DNA of 50,808 nt from Cochliopodium minus. Its lineage: Eukaryota > Discosea > Himatismenida > Cochliopodiidae. Both the position numbers and the translations under genes were made by a program. Position 1 is the stretch's first letter; each line of letters starts with the position of its first letter. The stretch is from positions 4,320 to 55,127 of the forward strand of contig JAMYWO010000042.1 of assembly GCA_024220525.1 (NCBI GenBank), given 5' to 3'. The notes beneath the pieces were generated by a model. It did not search any database and was not told where the DNA came from. It worked only from the letters and a program-made list of their open reading frames with translations. This document shows positions 1 through 12,227 of this stretch, piece after piece.

Positions 1-1949
1 TTATTAAATTTAATTTTTGATTATTAAATTATTAATGATTTTATTTTTCATTTTAAATACTTAATTAAATAATTTTTCTATTTATTATTTTTATTTAGTT
101 ATAAATGTTACTAAAAACTTTGAATTGTTTCATATTTTTGTTTTTACCTTGATCCAACAAACTTTCTTTGAATTTTAAAATGTATTTTCACACCTTCTTA
201 AAACTAACTTTAAAACACTTTGAAGCCAAAGACACCCAAAATATTGAAATTGTTTTTATTTCAAAGATGTACCTGAGGTTAGGCAATATATCAGCTAATT
301 TGAGGAAGATTTATTTTCTTCCATTTCCATGGGAATCTCATAAATGAAAAAAGAGAAATATTATTTAGAAAAACAGAAAAATTATTTATTATTTTATTTT
401 ATTTGTTTTTAATATTTTTTTTTTTTTCAATTATTATTTATTTTTATCTTTAATTTAATTTAATTTGATTCGATATTTTTATTTTTATGTAATATCATTT
501 TTTTATTTTTATTTTTGTTAATTTTATTTTTATTTTCTATTCTGATTTTATTGATTTTTATTTCTTATTCATCATTTTTTAATTTTTAATTATTATTTTA
601 TCATTTTTTTTTATGTTTGACGTTATCATTATTATTTTTTTATTTTTTTTTTTTTTTATTTTTTTTACCAATGAAAACAAGTGTAGAAAATAGCAAACTG
701 TAAGCAAGCCAACAAACCCAAGTTGAAAAAGTGAACGAATACATAAGCCAAGATGCACTTCAAAGAACGGAGGAACTTTCCAAGAAAAATCTGATTTTTG
801 ACAACATTAAATTTTGCGCCAAAATGAACATTGGTTCCGCCAATATTTCGAACATTGTTGCGTAAACTATTTATTTTTTTTAATTTTTTAATTTAAAGTT
901 TAATTACAATTATTTTTTCTGAGAAATATTTTTTTACCCTTTTTTTTTTTTTTTTTGAGATCAATTTTTTAATTTATAATAATAGAGGTAACAATTTATT
1001 TTTATTTCATTTTATTTTTTTTTTTGATTTTTCATTATTTCAATTTTTAATTTTTAATTTTTAATTTATTTTCAATTTGATTTTTTATTGTCATTTTTTA
1101 TTTTATTTTCTGATTAAATAATTATTATTATAATTATTATTATAATTATTTTTTATTTATTTTTGATGTTTTATTTTTTATTTTACAGAGATCCACATTG
1201 AAAAAACAAAGTTCTCAACATTTCTTTCTTCCAAGGAAATCGTCCTCTCAAAAAAGAATCCAACCAAATAACAGCCTAAAACACCGACAGGGATGACCCA
1301 GTAAGAAAACGTGATTGTCTTTTTGAGTTCAGATTCTGTCGTCTTCTCGAATTTTTGCCTAAGTGCTGTCCTTCTGAAACTTTCTTTCGTTAACATTGAA
1401 ATAGTACTCACAATAAGTTGAAATTGTACATTTGCTATCTTTGATTTGAAAGAATGTTTTTTTTAGATGAAATTATTTATTTAAAAATAAACATGTTCTA
1501 ATATAAGAGATTAATTTGAATTGGTGAAGTGCTTTAATTTGAATTGTGATTATGGAATGATTATATTATATTGTTTGTTATTTATTTAATTTTATTTTTG
1601 AAACTGATTATAATTCATATTAATCCACCATGATTTTATGCAATATACTTGAAATGATCTGATATGAACAGAACTTAAAAATTTAATTCTTGAAATTTTT
1701 TGAAAAAAATATCACATATGTTCGTTATTAAGATTGATTGTTAAATATTGTCTTATATAACAGATTTATTTTGACATATTTTGATATTTTCTTCATTACC
1801 CCAACTATCTCTGCGCTCACTTCTCTCACAATTAAGACATTCAATACAAATGTCAATATCCTGCTTATCAATTGTTGCAATATTCCAAATTTGAGTCCAG
1901 AAATGGAATTCTCGAGGAGGGTATTTTCTTTGTTTGCTTCTCCTTTCAT
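1..1949 (-). pseudogene. RFT1: RFT1-like N-terminal half, disrupted, running off the left edge
   Basis: RFT1 is an ER multi-pass protein needed for N-glycan lipid-linked oligosaccharide assembly. Exon 1 (1949-1800, 50 codons) has the family start: ISRILTFVLNVLIVRE followed by AEIVG. Exon 2 (from 1438, acceptor CAAAG) carries LTKESFRR, the family's REAFRR motif. Exon 3 (about 866-669) reads FEILAEPMFILAQ, matching the LLGEPF..LAQ segment, then meets TGA. The homology resumes in the next frame (KCILAYVFVHFF) after about one lost base near 762-765. Exon 4 (about 351-148) needs another frame change before LADILPN and has an in-frame TGA before the end. At least two frameshifts and a stop suggest a pseudogene, though sequencing indels are possible. 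Family assignment is firm; functionality is doubtful. A second RFT1 piece lies at the other end of the window. Confidence 0.75.
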
Positions 1950-2088
1950 TTTTTTTTAATTTTATTTAATCCAAACCAAGAAAAATAAATCAAGATTTTC
2001 AATTGATGGTTATTCAAAAAAACATCAGATCATTCTCCTTTGAGTTTTTTTTTTTCAATAATTTAATAATCTCCTATAAAAAATAGAG

Positions 2089-3376
2089 ATGAAAGGAGAT
2101 ATTGATGAAGCAGAAATATTTTATCAGATTATAATGGAGGATAGATTATACAGAGGTAAAAAAAAAAATTACATCAACATTAAATATAAACCAGTATATT
2201 CTTATGTATCTTCTCATTATAGATGATTTGAAGGAATATTTAAAATTGGCAACAATCAAAAACAAATTTGATTTTGTAGATCTCATCGATAATCAAGGAT
2301 ATGAAATGTACAAAAGTAATGTGCACCGAGAAACACCCTTGCACTTTTTTTTCATGTTAAACAAAAACTTGGAATTGATGAAATACATCTTCGAAGAAGC
2401 TGAATACAGTATTAACTTGAAAACTTCTTTAGGGAGGACTATACTTCATTTTGCGTGTATGAGACAGGGAGTGGAGGTAATAAGGTATTTAATAGAAGAG
2501 AGGAAATATAGTGTAAATATCAAAGTTGAAGAAAATAAAACGATTCTTCATTTAGCTTGTCAGCACAATACTGATTTAAATGTGATAAAGTATTTGATTG
2601 AAGTAGTGAAATGTGATGTAAATGCGAAAAGAAGGGGAAAAAAAACGATTCTTCACAGTGCTTGCGAAAAAAACACTCTTGAAGTGATCAAATATTTAGT
2701 TGAAAATGTTAAATGTAATGTTAATGAGAAAGATTCTCACGATTTTACTGTTCTTCATCTCGCTACTCTAAAACAGAGTTTGGATGTAATAAAATTTTTT
2801 ATTGAAGAAGTAAAATGCGACGTTACATTGAAAACAGATAGTCACCAATCTATTCTTGATTTAGCTTGTATAGGAAATAATTTCGATGTAATAAAATATT
2901 TGGTCGAAGAGATTAAATGTGATGTGAACTACCGATCTTTGGGGGGTAAGAATGCCCTTTATTATTATTTTTTTAGAAATAGAAACTCATCTAATTTGGA
3001 GATAACAAAATCCATTTCTATTATGTTCATGTGTTATGGATACAAGTTTGTTTTCGATGAAAATTATGAAAGAATGAAAAATTTTGCTATCGAAAAAAAT
3101 GATTGTGAGGAATTATTCGATCTTTTTGAGAACAAAAGAGACATTTGGAATACTATGAATCATAAATACTTTTCGAAACCTTTCCATGAACAAATTGAAA
3201 CTTTTTTGATTTCCATAAAACTTTTTCTGAAAGATATTTTGCATTTCAAAATATCTAAATATGTGGTCTTCATGATCATCAATTATTTTGTTTCTTTCAC
3301 TTTGTTTCCTTCCAATGTATTTGATGAAAAACCATCAAACAAGAAGAAGAGAAAGTTAGAAGAAGGAGATTTCTGA
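2089..3376 (+). CDS. Ankyrin-repeat protein A (406 aa)
   Basis: Two exons (2089-2155, 2223-3376) sum to 407 codons including TGA. Exon 1 encodes a short acidic N-terminus starting MKGDIDEAEIF. Exon 2 has about seven ankyrin units of the form LHxAC...N.LEVIKYLIEE.KCDVN. A C-terminal domain follows: WNTMNHKYFSKPFHEQIETF, then hydrophobic KYVVFMIINYFVSF, then a basic tail KKKRK. The same C-terminal domain occurs in the paralogues at 22882-24059 and, broken, at about 19660-19910. Ankyrin stacks are protein-binding scaffolds; the partner is unknown. A nuclear signal is possible from the basic tail (inference). Confidence 0.88.
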
Positions 3377-3484
3377 AGAAAAATGATTATCATAATTGAA
3401 AAATTCTCTCAAAAGATTAAAGTTTATTTATCTTTCAAATTTAATTTTTATTTGGATTGATTTATCAATTTTTATAAAAAAAAA

Positions 3485-6400
3485 ATGAACTACTTTAGCA
3501 TCTCAGAAGGGATAAAGATCATAAAAGATCTTGAAATAGATGGAAAGAAATGCTATTTTTTCGGATATGAATTGAATATCCAAGAAGACATCGAGAATAA
3601 AGATATATCAAAAATTATAGGTAAAAATATAAAATGAATTTATCAGATTAAAAAGGATCATAAGCTCCTTATTTGAAAAAATATAAATTATATTTTTCAA
3701 CATTTAATAGGATATTTATTTTTTAAATTCCGCCATCAAATAAAATTTTTTTTTTTTTTTCGAAAAAGATGTTCATAATAAAAAAACTCCATTGTCCACA
3801 TTTTGCAAGGGAGAAGAAATCTCTCTTCCTGTGATACAATATCTCGTCGAACTTAAAGCGGACGTAAACTTTAAAGAAGATAATTTCTGGACGCCTCTTT
3901 ATTATGCTTGCATGAATAAAAACCTTTCTTTACCAATCTTGAAGTATCTTGTAGAAAACAAAGCAGATACAACTATAAAATTGAAATACAACAAGTAAAA
4001 TTAACACTTTTTTTATTTTTATTTTATTTTTATTTTTATTTTTATTTTTATTTTTAATTTTATTTTTGTTTTTATTTTTTATAATTTTTATAATTTAATT
4101 TAATTTATTTTATTTATTTTATTTTTTATTTAGTTTTATTTTTATTTTATTTAGTTTCTTGATTCATCTTTTTTTTTAAAAAAAAAAAAGAAAAAAAATA
4201 TTAAAATCAGTCTACAAAAATCCAAATGTGAGTATTGAAATGATGAAATATCTGGCAGAAAAAGTGAAATTTAGCAACAAAAAAAAATCAAAAACACCCC
4301 TTCACAAAATCTGCAAAAACGAAAGTATAAAAACAGAATTTCTCCGACATCTGGTTGAAAACAAAGTCAACGTGAATGCAAAAGATAGTAGAGATCAAAC
4401 CGCCTTTTTTTATTTGTGCAAAAACGAAAAAATTAATTTAGAAATGGTGAAATACATGGTTGAATCCAAGTGTGATCTTGATGATTTTAATTGTCTCAAT
4501 TTTTTGTGTGAAAAAAGTTGCGTTTCTTTTGAAATTTTGCAATTTCTGATCGATAACAAATGTGTTTTTGACAAGAAAACTGTTTTTCTTCATTTGTGCA
4601 GTAACAAGCGAATCTCTCTCGAAATGATGAAATTGTTTTTAGATCAAAAGATAGACATCAATTCTTCCATCAGTAAAAAATTTAATACATTTTAAACAAT
4701 AATTTAATATAATAAAAAATTTAAAATTGAATAACAATATTTTAAAAATAAAAAATGAAATTAATAAATAAAAAATGAAATAATTAAAATTAATTAATTT
4801 ATTAAAAATCTTGTTTTAAATGGAAATTGTTTAAATGAAAATATTAAATTACATCCCAATAATTTTTTTGAATTTTTAAAATGAAAATTTGAAATAAAAG
4901 AAATAAATTCACTTCAAATAATTTTTTTTTTCTGTGTTTTAAAAAAGACGGAACTCCACTTCTTTCACTTTGCAACCAAGATCACATTCCAATTGAAATT
5001 CTGAAATATTTGGTCGAAAACAAAGCAGATGTGAATTATGAGAAAGAAAAAACAGAACCGCCTCTCCACAAAGCAGCACAAAAGCAGTTGTTTGAAAATG
5101 CAAAGTTTTTGATTGAAAACAAGAGTGATGTACACAAAGTGTATCAAGAGAAATCCGTTTTGTATCATTTCTGCAAAGGAGAAAATGTTACTTTTGAAAT
5201 CCTCGAATATTTTCTTAAATTGGGTTGCAATGTCAACAAAGAAGGCTCCTTTTTTTCTCCTTTCTTAGAAATCTGCAGGAAAAACAACAAAGAGATGATC
5301 CTTTTGATGATGAAGCACAAGGCAGACTTGAATATGAGAGACAACAAATTTTTAACACCTCTCCACGTCGTTACACAAAACGAAAATCCTTCTTTGGAGA
5401 TCATTCAACTTTTGGTAGAAAATAAAGCGTACATCAACTTCAGGAACCAATGGAACGAAATTCCCTTGCATCACGCCTGTGAAAATGAAAACATTTCATT
5501 GGATATTCTCAAGTTTTTAATCGAAAAAACCAGCGACGTCAATGCGACTTGCTCCAAATCCCTTTCCCCCTTTTGCCTTCTCTGCAAAAACAGAAACTTG
5601 ACGAACGAAATGGTCGAATACATGATCGAGATCAAATGTGATCTTTACATTGGTGAAAGGAAAGATGAGAATCCTTTCCTAGAGTATTGTCAAAACAAGA
5701 TGATTGATCTTTCTGCGGAAACCATCCAGCTTTTCCTTCAAAATCAACCAATCAAAATCTTTCCTCCTAAAAAGGATTTAGAGCTTGTTTGTGGTAATCC
5801 TAAAATTAATTTGGAGGCTGTCTCCGTTTTTTTTGATGAGAAGATTAATGTCAACTTTGATTCTCTTCAACTAAACTTTGATTCTATCTTTAAATCTGCA
5901 TGCAAGAATGATCAGGCTGATTTATCAATTTTGAATTTTTTGAAAAGCAAAATGGGAGAATCAGCACCAATTGAAATCTATTTCGAAAGATATCTCACCA
6001 GAACAAAAATTGAGATTGAATTTATCAAATTTTTTGAAATATCACTTGTTTCGCTTGGAAAATTTGTTTTGGAGAAATTGTTTTTGAATGAAAGTTTGAA
6101 TGTTGAGATTGTTCAATATTTCTTGGAAAAAACATCAGTGTTGGAAAATGAAGAAAGATTAAAAAAAGAAGAAATTATGTTGGATTGTTTGACAAATAAC
6201 AAGAACTTGTCTTTTGATTTGCTAAAGTGTATGGTTGAAAGCAAATGTCCAATCAATGAGAAGAATAGAGGGAGCTACATTCCCATTCACAACTTGTTAA
6301 GAAACAAAAAAGTTAGCTTTGAAATGGTAAAGTACATGGTGGAAAGTAAAAGTGATCTTGCATTCAGAAACAATAGAGGAAACAATTCTTTACATTATGG

Positions 6401-6780
6401 TAGTAAATGCAATGATTTGAGGATTTATTTGATGTTAATCTTTCATAAGACTCCCTTTGTCAATAACAAAAAAGTAGTATTTTTTTAAAAGTTTTTTTCT
6501 AAAGTTTTTAATTTTTGTTTAGGAGAGCAACCCTTTGAACATTGCTTATCAGTACAGAATGGCAAATAATATATGGAAGGGTGTAGAAGATTTTCATATT
6601 AAAAAATTCCAACAACAAATATGGACAAGGGAGTATCACCACCTCTACCCAAAAGAAGTGAAGGAGGTGATTGAAACGTTTCTTACTTGTAACTGCAAAA
6701 TGGGTGTTTACAAAATATCTCCACCTTTATTGAACAAAATATTTTGGGATTATACCTTCCATTATGTTTTTGGAACATAA
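3485..6780 (+). CDS. Long ankyrin-repeat protein B (875 aa)
   Basis: Five exons (3485-3620, 3769-3994, 4191-4672, 4948-6473, 6523-6780) total 2628 nt, an exact frame. Nearly the whole protein is ankyrin-like units of a diverged type, with the pattern SLEIL.YLVENKADVN and HxxCKNE. Units in the middle (about 5640-6160) are degenerate. The last exon carries a tail with HLYPKEVKEVIETFL and a final aromatic stretch, related in layout to the tail of protein A (H..F...IETFL). The acceptor of exon 3 follows a pure A run (4180-4190), chosen because it alone keeps frame. It lies head-to-tail behind gene A with about 108 bp between. No catalytic domain is visible; a binding scaffold is the safest description. 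Confidence 0.82.
4003..4190 (+). repeat. T-rich low-complexity intron
   Basis: This intron of ankyrin gene B is almost entirely (TTTTA)n-like repeat ending in an A run. It is typical of the window's intron content and holds no gene. Confidence 0.7.
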
Positions 6781-6889
6781 TAAAAAAAAACTTTTTAAAA
6801 CAATAAAAAATATTTTTTTTTTAATTTCACAAATTATTTTTTTTCAAATAAAAACTTTTTTTATTTATTTTTTTTTATCCCTCCACAAC

Positions 6890-8640
6890 CTACCAACGTC
6901 TTCTTCTTCTACTCTTTCTCCATTTATAAATACCGTAGATAGGTCCTCCAATAATTAAAGTGGGAACAGCCAAAGCTACCAAAAGAGGAACACCTACAAC
7001 CACGCCAACAACAAGACCAGTTCTAAAAAAATTATTTTTATTTTTTTTATTTTTTATTTTATTTTTAATTTATTATTTTTTATTTTTTATTTTTTTATTT
7101 TTTATTTTATAATTTTTTAGATTGTTTTCAATTATTTTTTACCTGACACCTGTACGTCTTAAAAAACCGTAGTTTTCAGTTCCACCACCCTGCAAACCAG
7201 GGCAACCTAAAACGTTGTAAAGATCAAAGTGTTTGCTGGTATATTTTCTCATACAAAGCCAACAAAACTCATATTTGCATTTGTAACAAGTCATATGATT
7301 ACCTTTTAAAAAAAGATTAAAAACAAAACAATAAAAAAAAAATAAAAAATTAAATAATAAAAATTAAAAAATAAAAATAAAAAAATAAAAAATAAAAAAT
7401 AAAAAAATAAAAAATAAAAAATAAAAAATAAAAAAATAAAATAAGGAATTAAAATTTAAAAATAAAAAATAAAAAAATAAAAAAATAAAAATTAAAAAAT
7501 TATTTTTTCTTACATCCTGAATTTTTTTGAATTTGTGCTTTACAGTTTGGACAAGACTTTGAGTTGGCTTTGGACCACTCTTTGAATTTTTTGTCAGCTT
7601 TTCCATTTTCCAATTTCCTTTACAAAAAAAATAAAAAAAGAAAAAGTAAAAAGAAAATAAGTAATAAAAAAATTCAAAATATTAATTAAAAAATAAAACA
7701 AAAAATAATAAAAAAAATAATACAAAAAATTTAATCAAAAAAAAACTAAAAAATAAAAAATAATACAAAAAAAAATAAAAAAATAAAAAATAACTCAAAA
7801 AAATATAAATTAAAAATGTTCAAAAAATCAACAAAAAAAAAATCAAAATAAAAAAAATCAAAAAAATAAAAACAAAATAAAAAAATAAAAAATAAAAAAA
7901 TTTTTTAACCAATTTTCATATTCTTCGCATGTACCCAAGTGATATTCGTCTTGGCATAGAAAACAAAATTCGTATTTACACATTCCACACACCATTTTGG
8001 TGTTGGAGGGATCTTCGTTGACTATTGCGTTACCACATGACTTTGGATTTGGGCACCATCTTTTAAAAAAAATTAAATAAATTTTTAAAAGATAAAAAAA
8101 ATATTAAAAAATAAATCAAAGGATAAAAAAAATTTTGAAATAACAATAACAATAACAAAATAAATAAAAATTGTAAATAATAATTAAAAAAAAAAATATA
8201 AAATTAAAAATTAAAGGATAAAAATAAAAATAAAATCAAATAAAAATAAAATCAAATAAAAATAAAATAAAAAAATTTTAAAAAATAATCAAAAATAATA
8301 AAAAAATAAAATCAAATAAAAATAAAATAAAAAAAAAGAAAAAATTTTTTAATTACCTGACATTAGGATCACTATCAAGAGCACTTTTCAAAGTGAACTC
8401 TTCGTATTTTTTGAAAGTTTCAGGAGGAAGAAACCGTTTGAGATCATCATAACCCACCTCCTGTTGACAGCCAGAATTGGGACACTTGATCTCCATCACA
8501 GAGGCTTTTTCAATGAGTTTGGTGAGGTAATCGGTGGCGCATTCTTTACAATATTGATGACCACAAGGATGAAATTTCTTTCCGTTTTCCACTGTTTCGA
8601 CTTCGTCCATACAAATCTATTATTTTTTTAACAAAAAAAA
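6890..8640 (-). CDS. RBR-type E3 ubiquitin ligase with membrane anchor (5' exon not found)
   Basis: Exons on the minus strand begin ATTTGTATGGACG (I-C-M-D) near 8625 and end in TAG at 6890-6892. RING1: [14 protein letters not shown] and later [20 protein letters not shown] and [18 protein letters not shown]2: [20 protein letters not shown] then [13 protein letters not shown]2 contains the Cys expected to carry ubiquitin as a thioester. After RING2 comes a glycine/valine-rich hydrophobic stretch ([19 protein letters not shown]) and a basic tail ending SRRRRRW, so it is probably membrane-attached like the RNF19/RNF144 groups. The first RING1 cysteine pair must lie in an upstream exon that I cannot identify in 8641-9025, so the start is unknown. 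Introns are A-rich on the plus strand. Confidence 0.85.
7322..7500. repeat. (AAAAATA)n low-complexity tract in RBR intron
   Basis: Repeated AAAAAATAAAAAATA units fill an intron of the RBR gene. Together with 7620-7900 and 8050-8340 they make introns that are T-rich on the coding (minus) strand. Confidence 0.75.
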
Positions 8641-9025
8641 AATTTAGAATTTGTTAGCGGATAATTAATATTTGAGTATAAATAAAAATCTTTATTTAAA
8701 ATCTATGTTTGAAGGAATTTGTTCCCCCCATACAAAGATGTGAGATGTGTTTTAATTCAATAATTATTCAAAAATATATACAATGAAAAAAAAGGATTCA
8801 AAAAATCATCTTTTAAAAATCTGATATCAAGCAATAAATTAAAAGATAAAATTTTCTGTATTCCAAAAAGCATCAAAAAATTTTTATGTAAAAGTTTTAT
8901 TTTTTTGTTTTATAAATTTTTGATATTCTCACATTAATGATCAAATTTCATTTAAAATAGATTTTAAGTTGTATCATGAAATATCTTTGGATTATATTAA
9001 ATCCCCTTAATTTCTATATTTTGAT
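8641..9025. other. Stretch between GAT-domain gene and RBR gene, no supported exon
   Basis: This should contain the promoter and missing first exon of the RBR gene. I searched the minus strand for an ATG followed by a C-x2-C ending in phase with exon 2 and found none. A short ATG ORF at about 8731 on the minus strand lacks a splice donor. Confidence 0.4.
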
Positions 9026-9849
9026 TTATTGTATTCTTACATCACATTCAAATGGCTCGAAATCATCCCATTCTTCAAAATGAGGGAAATTATGTTCCAC
9101 CTATCAAATTTCGAAAATTTTCATTTTTTAAAGAGAAATTTGAAATTAAATTTTTTATTTTTTACATGGTTGTGTTGATGATCGTTTTGTTTGAGATTAT
9201 TCAATTCCTCTTCATCTGCAATCTTTATTTTTCCTTCATTCTTTTGATTCCTATATTTCACTTCCAATCTCTCGAATATATCGTTTGCTCTGATGAGCTT
9301 TGACAACATTTCGGGATTTTCTATATATTTGTCTATCAACAATTCAAATTTCTATTTATGGAAAAAGAAAACAATAGAATATGAGGTGGTTTATAAACAA
9401 ATTATAATAAGAATCATAAAATAAAAGAATTTTTCTTTTATTCAATTTTAGTGTTAAAATATAAACTTGTTTTCATTTCGACAAACAAAAAAAAAAAATT
9501 TTTATTTACTTGTTTGTAGTCGTTATAATTCCTGAAAAATTCAAGTATGAATTCATAATCAAGCTCCTTGAATCCAATTTTATTTTCCTCCAATAAATCA
9601 TTTGTTCTATGTGTATTTTCCATCAAAAGAGTTTTTTCCTGATCAGCATTTTCTACAAGTTGTCTATTTACCTAAAATAGATCGATTCAAAATGGAATAT
9701 AAATTGAGTTTAAGAAACAGAAAATTTAAATATATTTTATTATTTTTATAAGGAGGAGATTTTTTCCATCAAAGATGTTTTATATTTCTTCTTACTTGGT
9801 TGTATTCATTTTGATAGTTATAATCTTCATATCCTTCATAATCATCCAT
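9026..9849 (-). CDS. Small GAT-domain protein (158 aa), TOM1/GGA-like adaptor without VHS domain
   Basis: Four exons (9849-9796, 9671-9510, 9351-9166, 9100-9026) sum to 159 codons, an exact frame. The N-terminus is acidic and tyrosine-rich (MDDYEGYEDYNYQ). Residues about 20-115 form a helical region ending LSKLIRANDIFERLEVKYRN, the hallmark third helix of GAT domains of TOM1/GGA adaptors (LL..ND.L...L..Y). GAT domains bind ubiquitin, Arf or ESCRT partners in endosomal sorting. The last exon encodes FEEWDDFEPFECD, an acidic-aromatic peptide with W-x-x-F and F-x-x-F spacing, as in clathrin or AP ear-binding motifs. No VHS, GAE or FYVE domain is present, so it is an unusually minimal adaptor. 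The GAT call rests on motif reading only. Confidence 0.7.
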
Positions 9850-9998
9850 ATATATACTTTTGGAGTATTGTTTAACAAAAAAAAAAGGATTTTAAATTTT
9901 TTTTTATTTTTTTTTTTCATTTTTGGAAATGTTTAGATAATTCTCAGATAGCATCACCTCCTTTCCAATTAAAGTGAATTGTATGATATTTGTTATGA

Positions 9999-12034
9999 TT
10001 ATAAGGATTTGATATCTTTATGCTTGGAATAGTAAGATATAGTGTAGGATATGGTTTGAGAAATTTGATTGAGAACAACAGGATTAATGTTTTCAACAGT
10101 ATCACAAGCATTATGATAACCTTTACAAAAAAAAAATGAAAAGAAAAAATTCAAAAAGATAAATCACTTCAATTAAAAGATAAATTACAAGGATCATAAA
10201 AAGCATTTGCAATTCCTCCAAAAGTATGATACTCATCAATAGTTTTCGTTTCATCCAAACCAGTATTAAATCTGACAAAAATTTTTCAAAAAAAAAAAAA
10301 ATGAAAAAAAAGACTTCAATTCAAATAAAAGAAAAAAAACCCTCCTGCTGCAACACCAACATCAATAAAAGACTGATAATCACTACCTCCGCCCATTTCA
10401 ACAAGTTGATAAGGAATCTCCTTGTTTTTTAAGTAAGTTTCAAAGGTGGATTGTAATAAATGAGATGTTCTGTTGAGATGAGAAGTATTGAAAACTCCCA
10501 AGACGTAGTTGGGAGATCCAATCATGTCTGTATTAATGTAGAAATAGATTTGGTTCAATTCTTCTTGTGTAGTTTTGGAAATATAATGTTTGCTTCCCAA
10601 TTTTCCCAACTCTTCTGCTCCAAACCTTTTTTTTTGAAAGATTTTATTTAATAAAAATAAATAAATTTGTTCTAAAAGTTAATTTACCAATAAAATCTGA
10701 CTCTATTTTTTACTTTGAAAGAAAGTTTTGCCATAGTTATCGCTATTTCTAAATTCATAGAAGATCCACTTGCATCATCATTACTTGTTAAATAAAATGA
10801 TTTACATTTACTTGAAAAAAAAATAATTTAATTTGATTTTTACATTCCTGGTCCTGCGGCAACTAATTTACAAAAAAATTGTATTTTTTGATTAATAAAA
10901 TTATTTTAAATGAAAGAAACCTGAATCTAGATGTGATCCTTTATTAAAAAAAATTTTCATTTGTTTAGAAAAAAATTTTAATAATGAAATACCAGAACAA
11001 ATGGTATAATCTTTGTTCCCTGACTTGGTTTCAGCTATGATATTAGTTGATCCTAAAAATAGGGAAGTATTGTTTGCATATAGAGAAAATTCCTTATCGA
11101 AAGTACTAAGATAAACACCCAAAGTAATTCCTACAGAGAAAACAGGAACAGGAGAATTGTTTGGATTAATACCAGACCACAACAAAGTGTCTTCATCATC
11201 ATAAATGATTATGGCTGTTGCATTGTTTTGAAATGCATTTGTAACTTTTGTATTAATGTTACATTCTGTGAGATTACTTCTAGAGATGAGTGCTACTTTT
11301 GTATTATCCTTTGGAAAATTTTTCCAATCTTCTTCAGTACATCCAGCTCCAACAAAAGATAAAGTAACATTAATTAAATTTCCGCTACCACTGTATCTCA
11401 TACTAAAAAGTTGATTTTAAAATTTAAAATTTAAATTTGGAGATTAATTGTCGTTATATTTTCTTTTTTAAATAATTTTTTTTTACTTTTGGAAATCTTT
11501 TTCATCTTGTAAACTCTTTCCATCCAATATAAATCTTGGTTTTTCCAATTCAAAAAATTGAAGGTATGAAAACTCTTGCGTTGTAATATTAAAATAATTT
11601 TCGTATTTTTTCAGTTGGGTCAACACGTACTTCACTGATTCGTTGAATCCGGAAAAACTTGTTCTGCTTCCACCATTTCTATTTGCTATATTGTTTAATT
11701 CTTGCAAGTGATTCATGATTGCACTAACTTTTACCTATTTTGTTTTAATTCTTTAATTTTTCAATTTGAATGATTAATTTTTTACTGATTTTTCAAGAGA
11801 ATTTGGATTTCCATATACTATTGCCAAAGGTACTATTATCAAAAGCATTCCAGTTATTATCAATAAAAATATTAATGTTTTTTTGGGTGTGATCTTTGAT
11901 TTCTATTCTTATGGAAGAAAAAAATGGGAAATTAATTAGAATGAGAAGAAATTTGAATTAGAATCAAAATTTATAACATTATTCAAGGATTTATCTTCAT
12001 TGGATTCTACGTCATCAAACTCAATATCCTTCAT
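9999..12034 (-). CDS. Type II membrane M28 zinc aminopeptidase with PA domain (484 aa)
   Basis: Ten exons (12034-11978, 11902-11786, 11734-11487, 11402-10993, 10938-10921, 10862-10844, 10783-10688, 10625-10341, 10271-10189, 10120-9999) total 1455 nt, an exact frame. Cytosolic acidic N-terminus, then one membrane helix (about residues 28-47, LIFLLIITGMLLIIVPLAIV), then a lumenal or extracellular part with many N-x-S/T sites. A PA-like domain (about 80-200) precedes the peptidase. M28 metal ligands are all present: SHLDS, NDDASG, AEELG (base Glu plus ligand Glu), NTDMIG and CYHNACDT. The co-catalytic di-zinc site is therefore intact and activity is expected. Substrate is unknown. The first two ligand motifs sit on consecutive 18- and 19-nt exons and the next exon. 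Confidence 0.92.
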
Positions 12035-12227
12035 TTTTTTTTTATTTAATTATTCTTTGTTTAACACAAAAAAATTAAAATTAAAGGAAATGGGATAAAT
12101 TGAAACTAGAAACAAATGAGTGGAAGATAACAAATTATCAAATGAATATACAATTTATTTATTTATTTTCAGTGAATTTCAGATATTAATTTTAAAATCA
12201 AAAATATATAAAATTTCAAAAAAAAAA

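Noticed and set aside
1-1949. TGA read as an amino acid to rescue RFT1
   Set aside because: TGA ends other genes here (for example 3374-3376 and the dTMP kinase at 42225-42227), and the problem is frameshift as well as stop.
6764-6958. Plus-strand ORF downstream of ankyrin gene B
   Set aside because: It overlaps the convergent 3' end of the RBR gene and its T-rich trailer; no coding character.
9052-9303. Plus-strand ORF starting MARNHPILQN
   Set aside because: It is antisense to the last two exons of the GAT-domain gene, whose four-exon model has exact frame and recognisable motifs.
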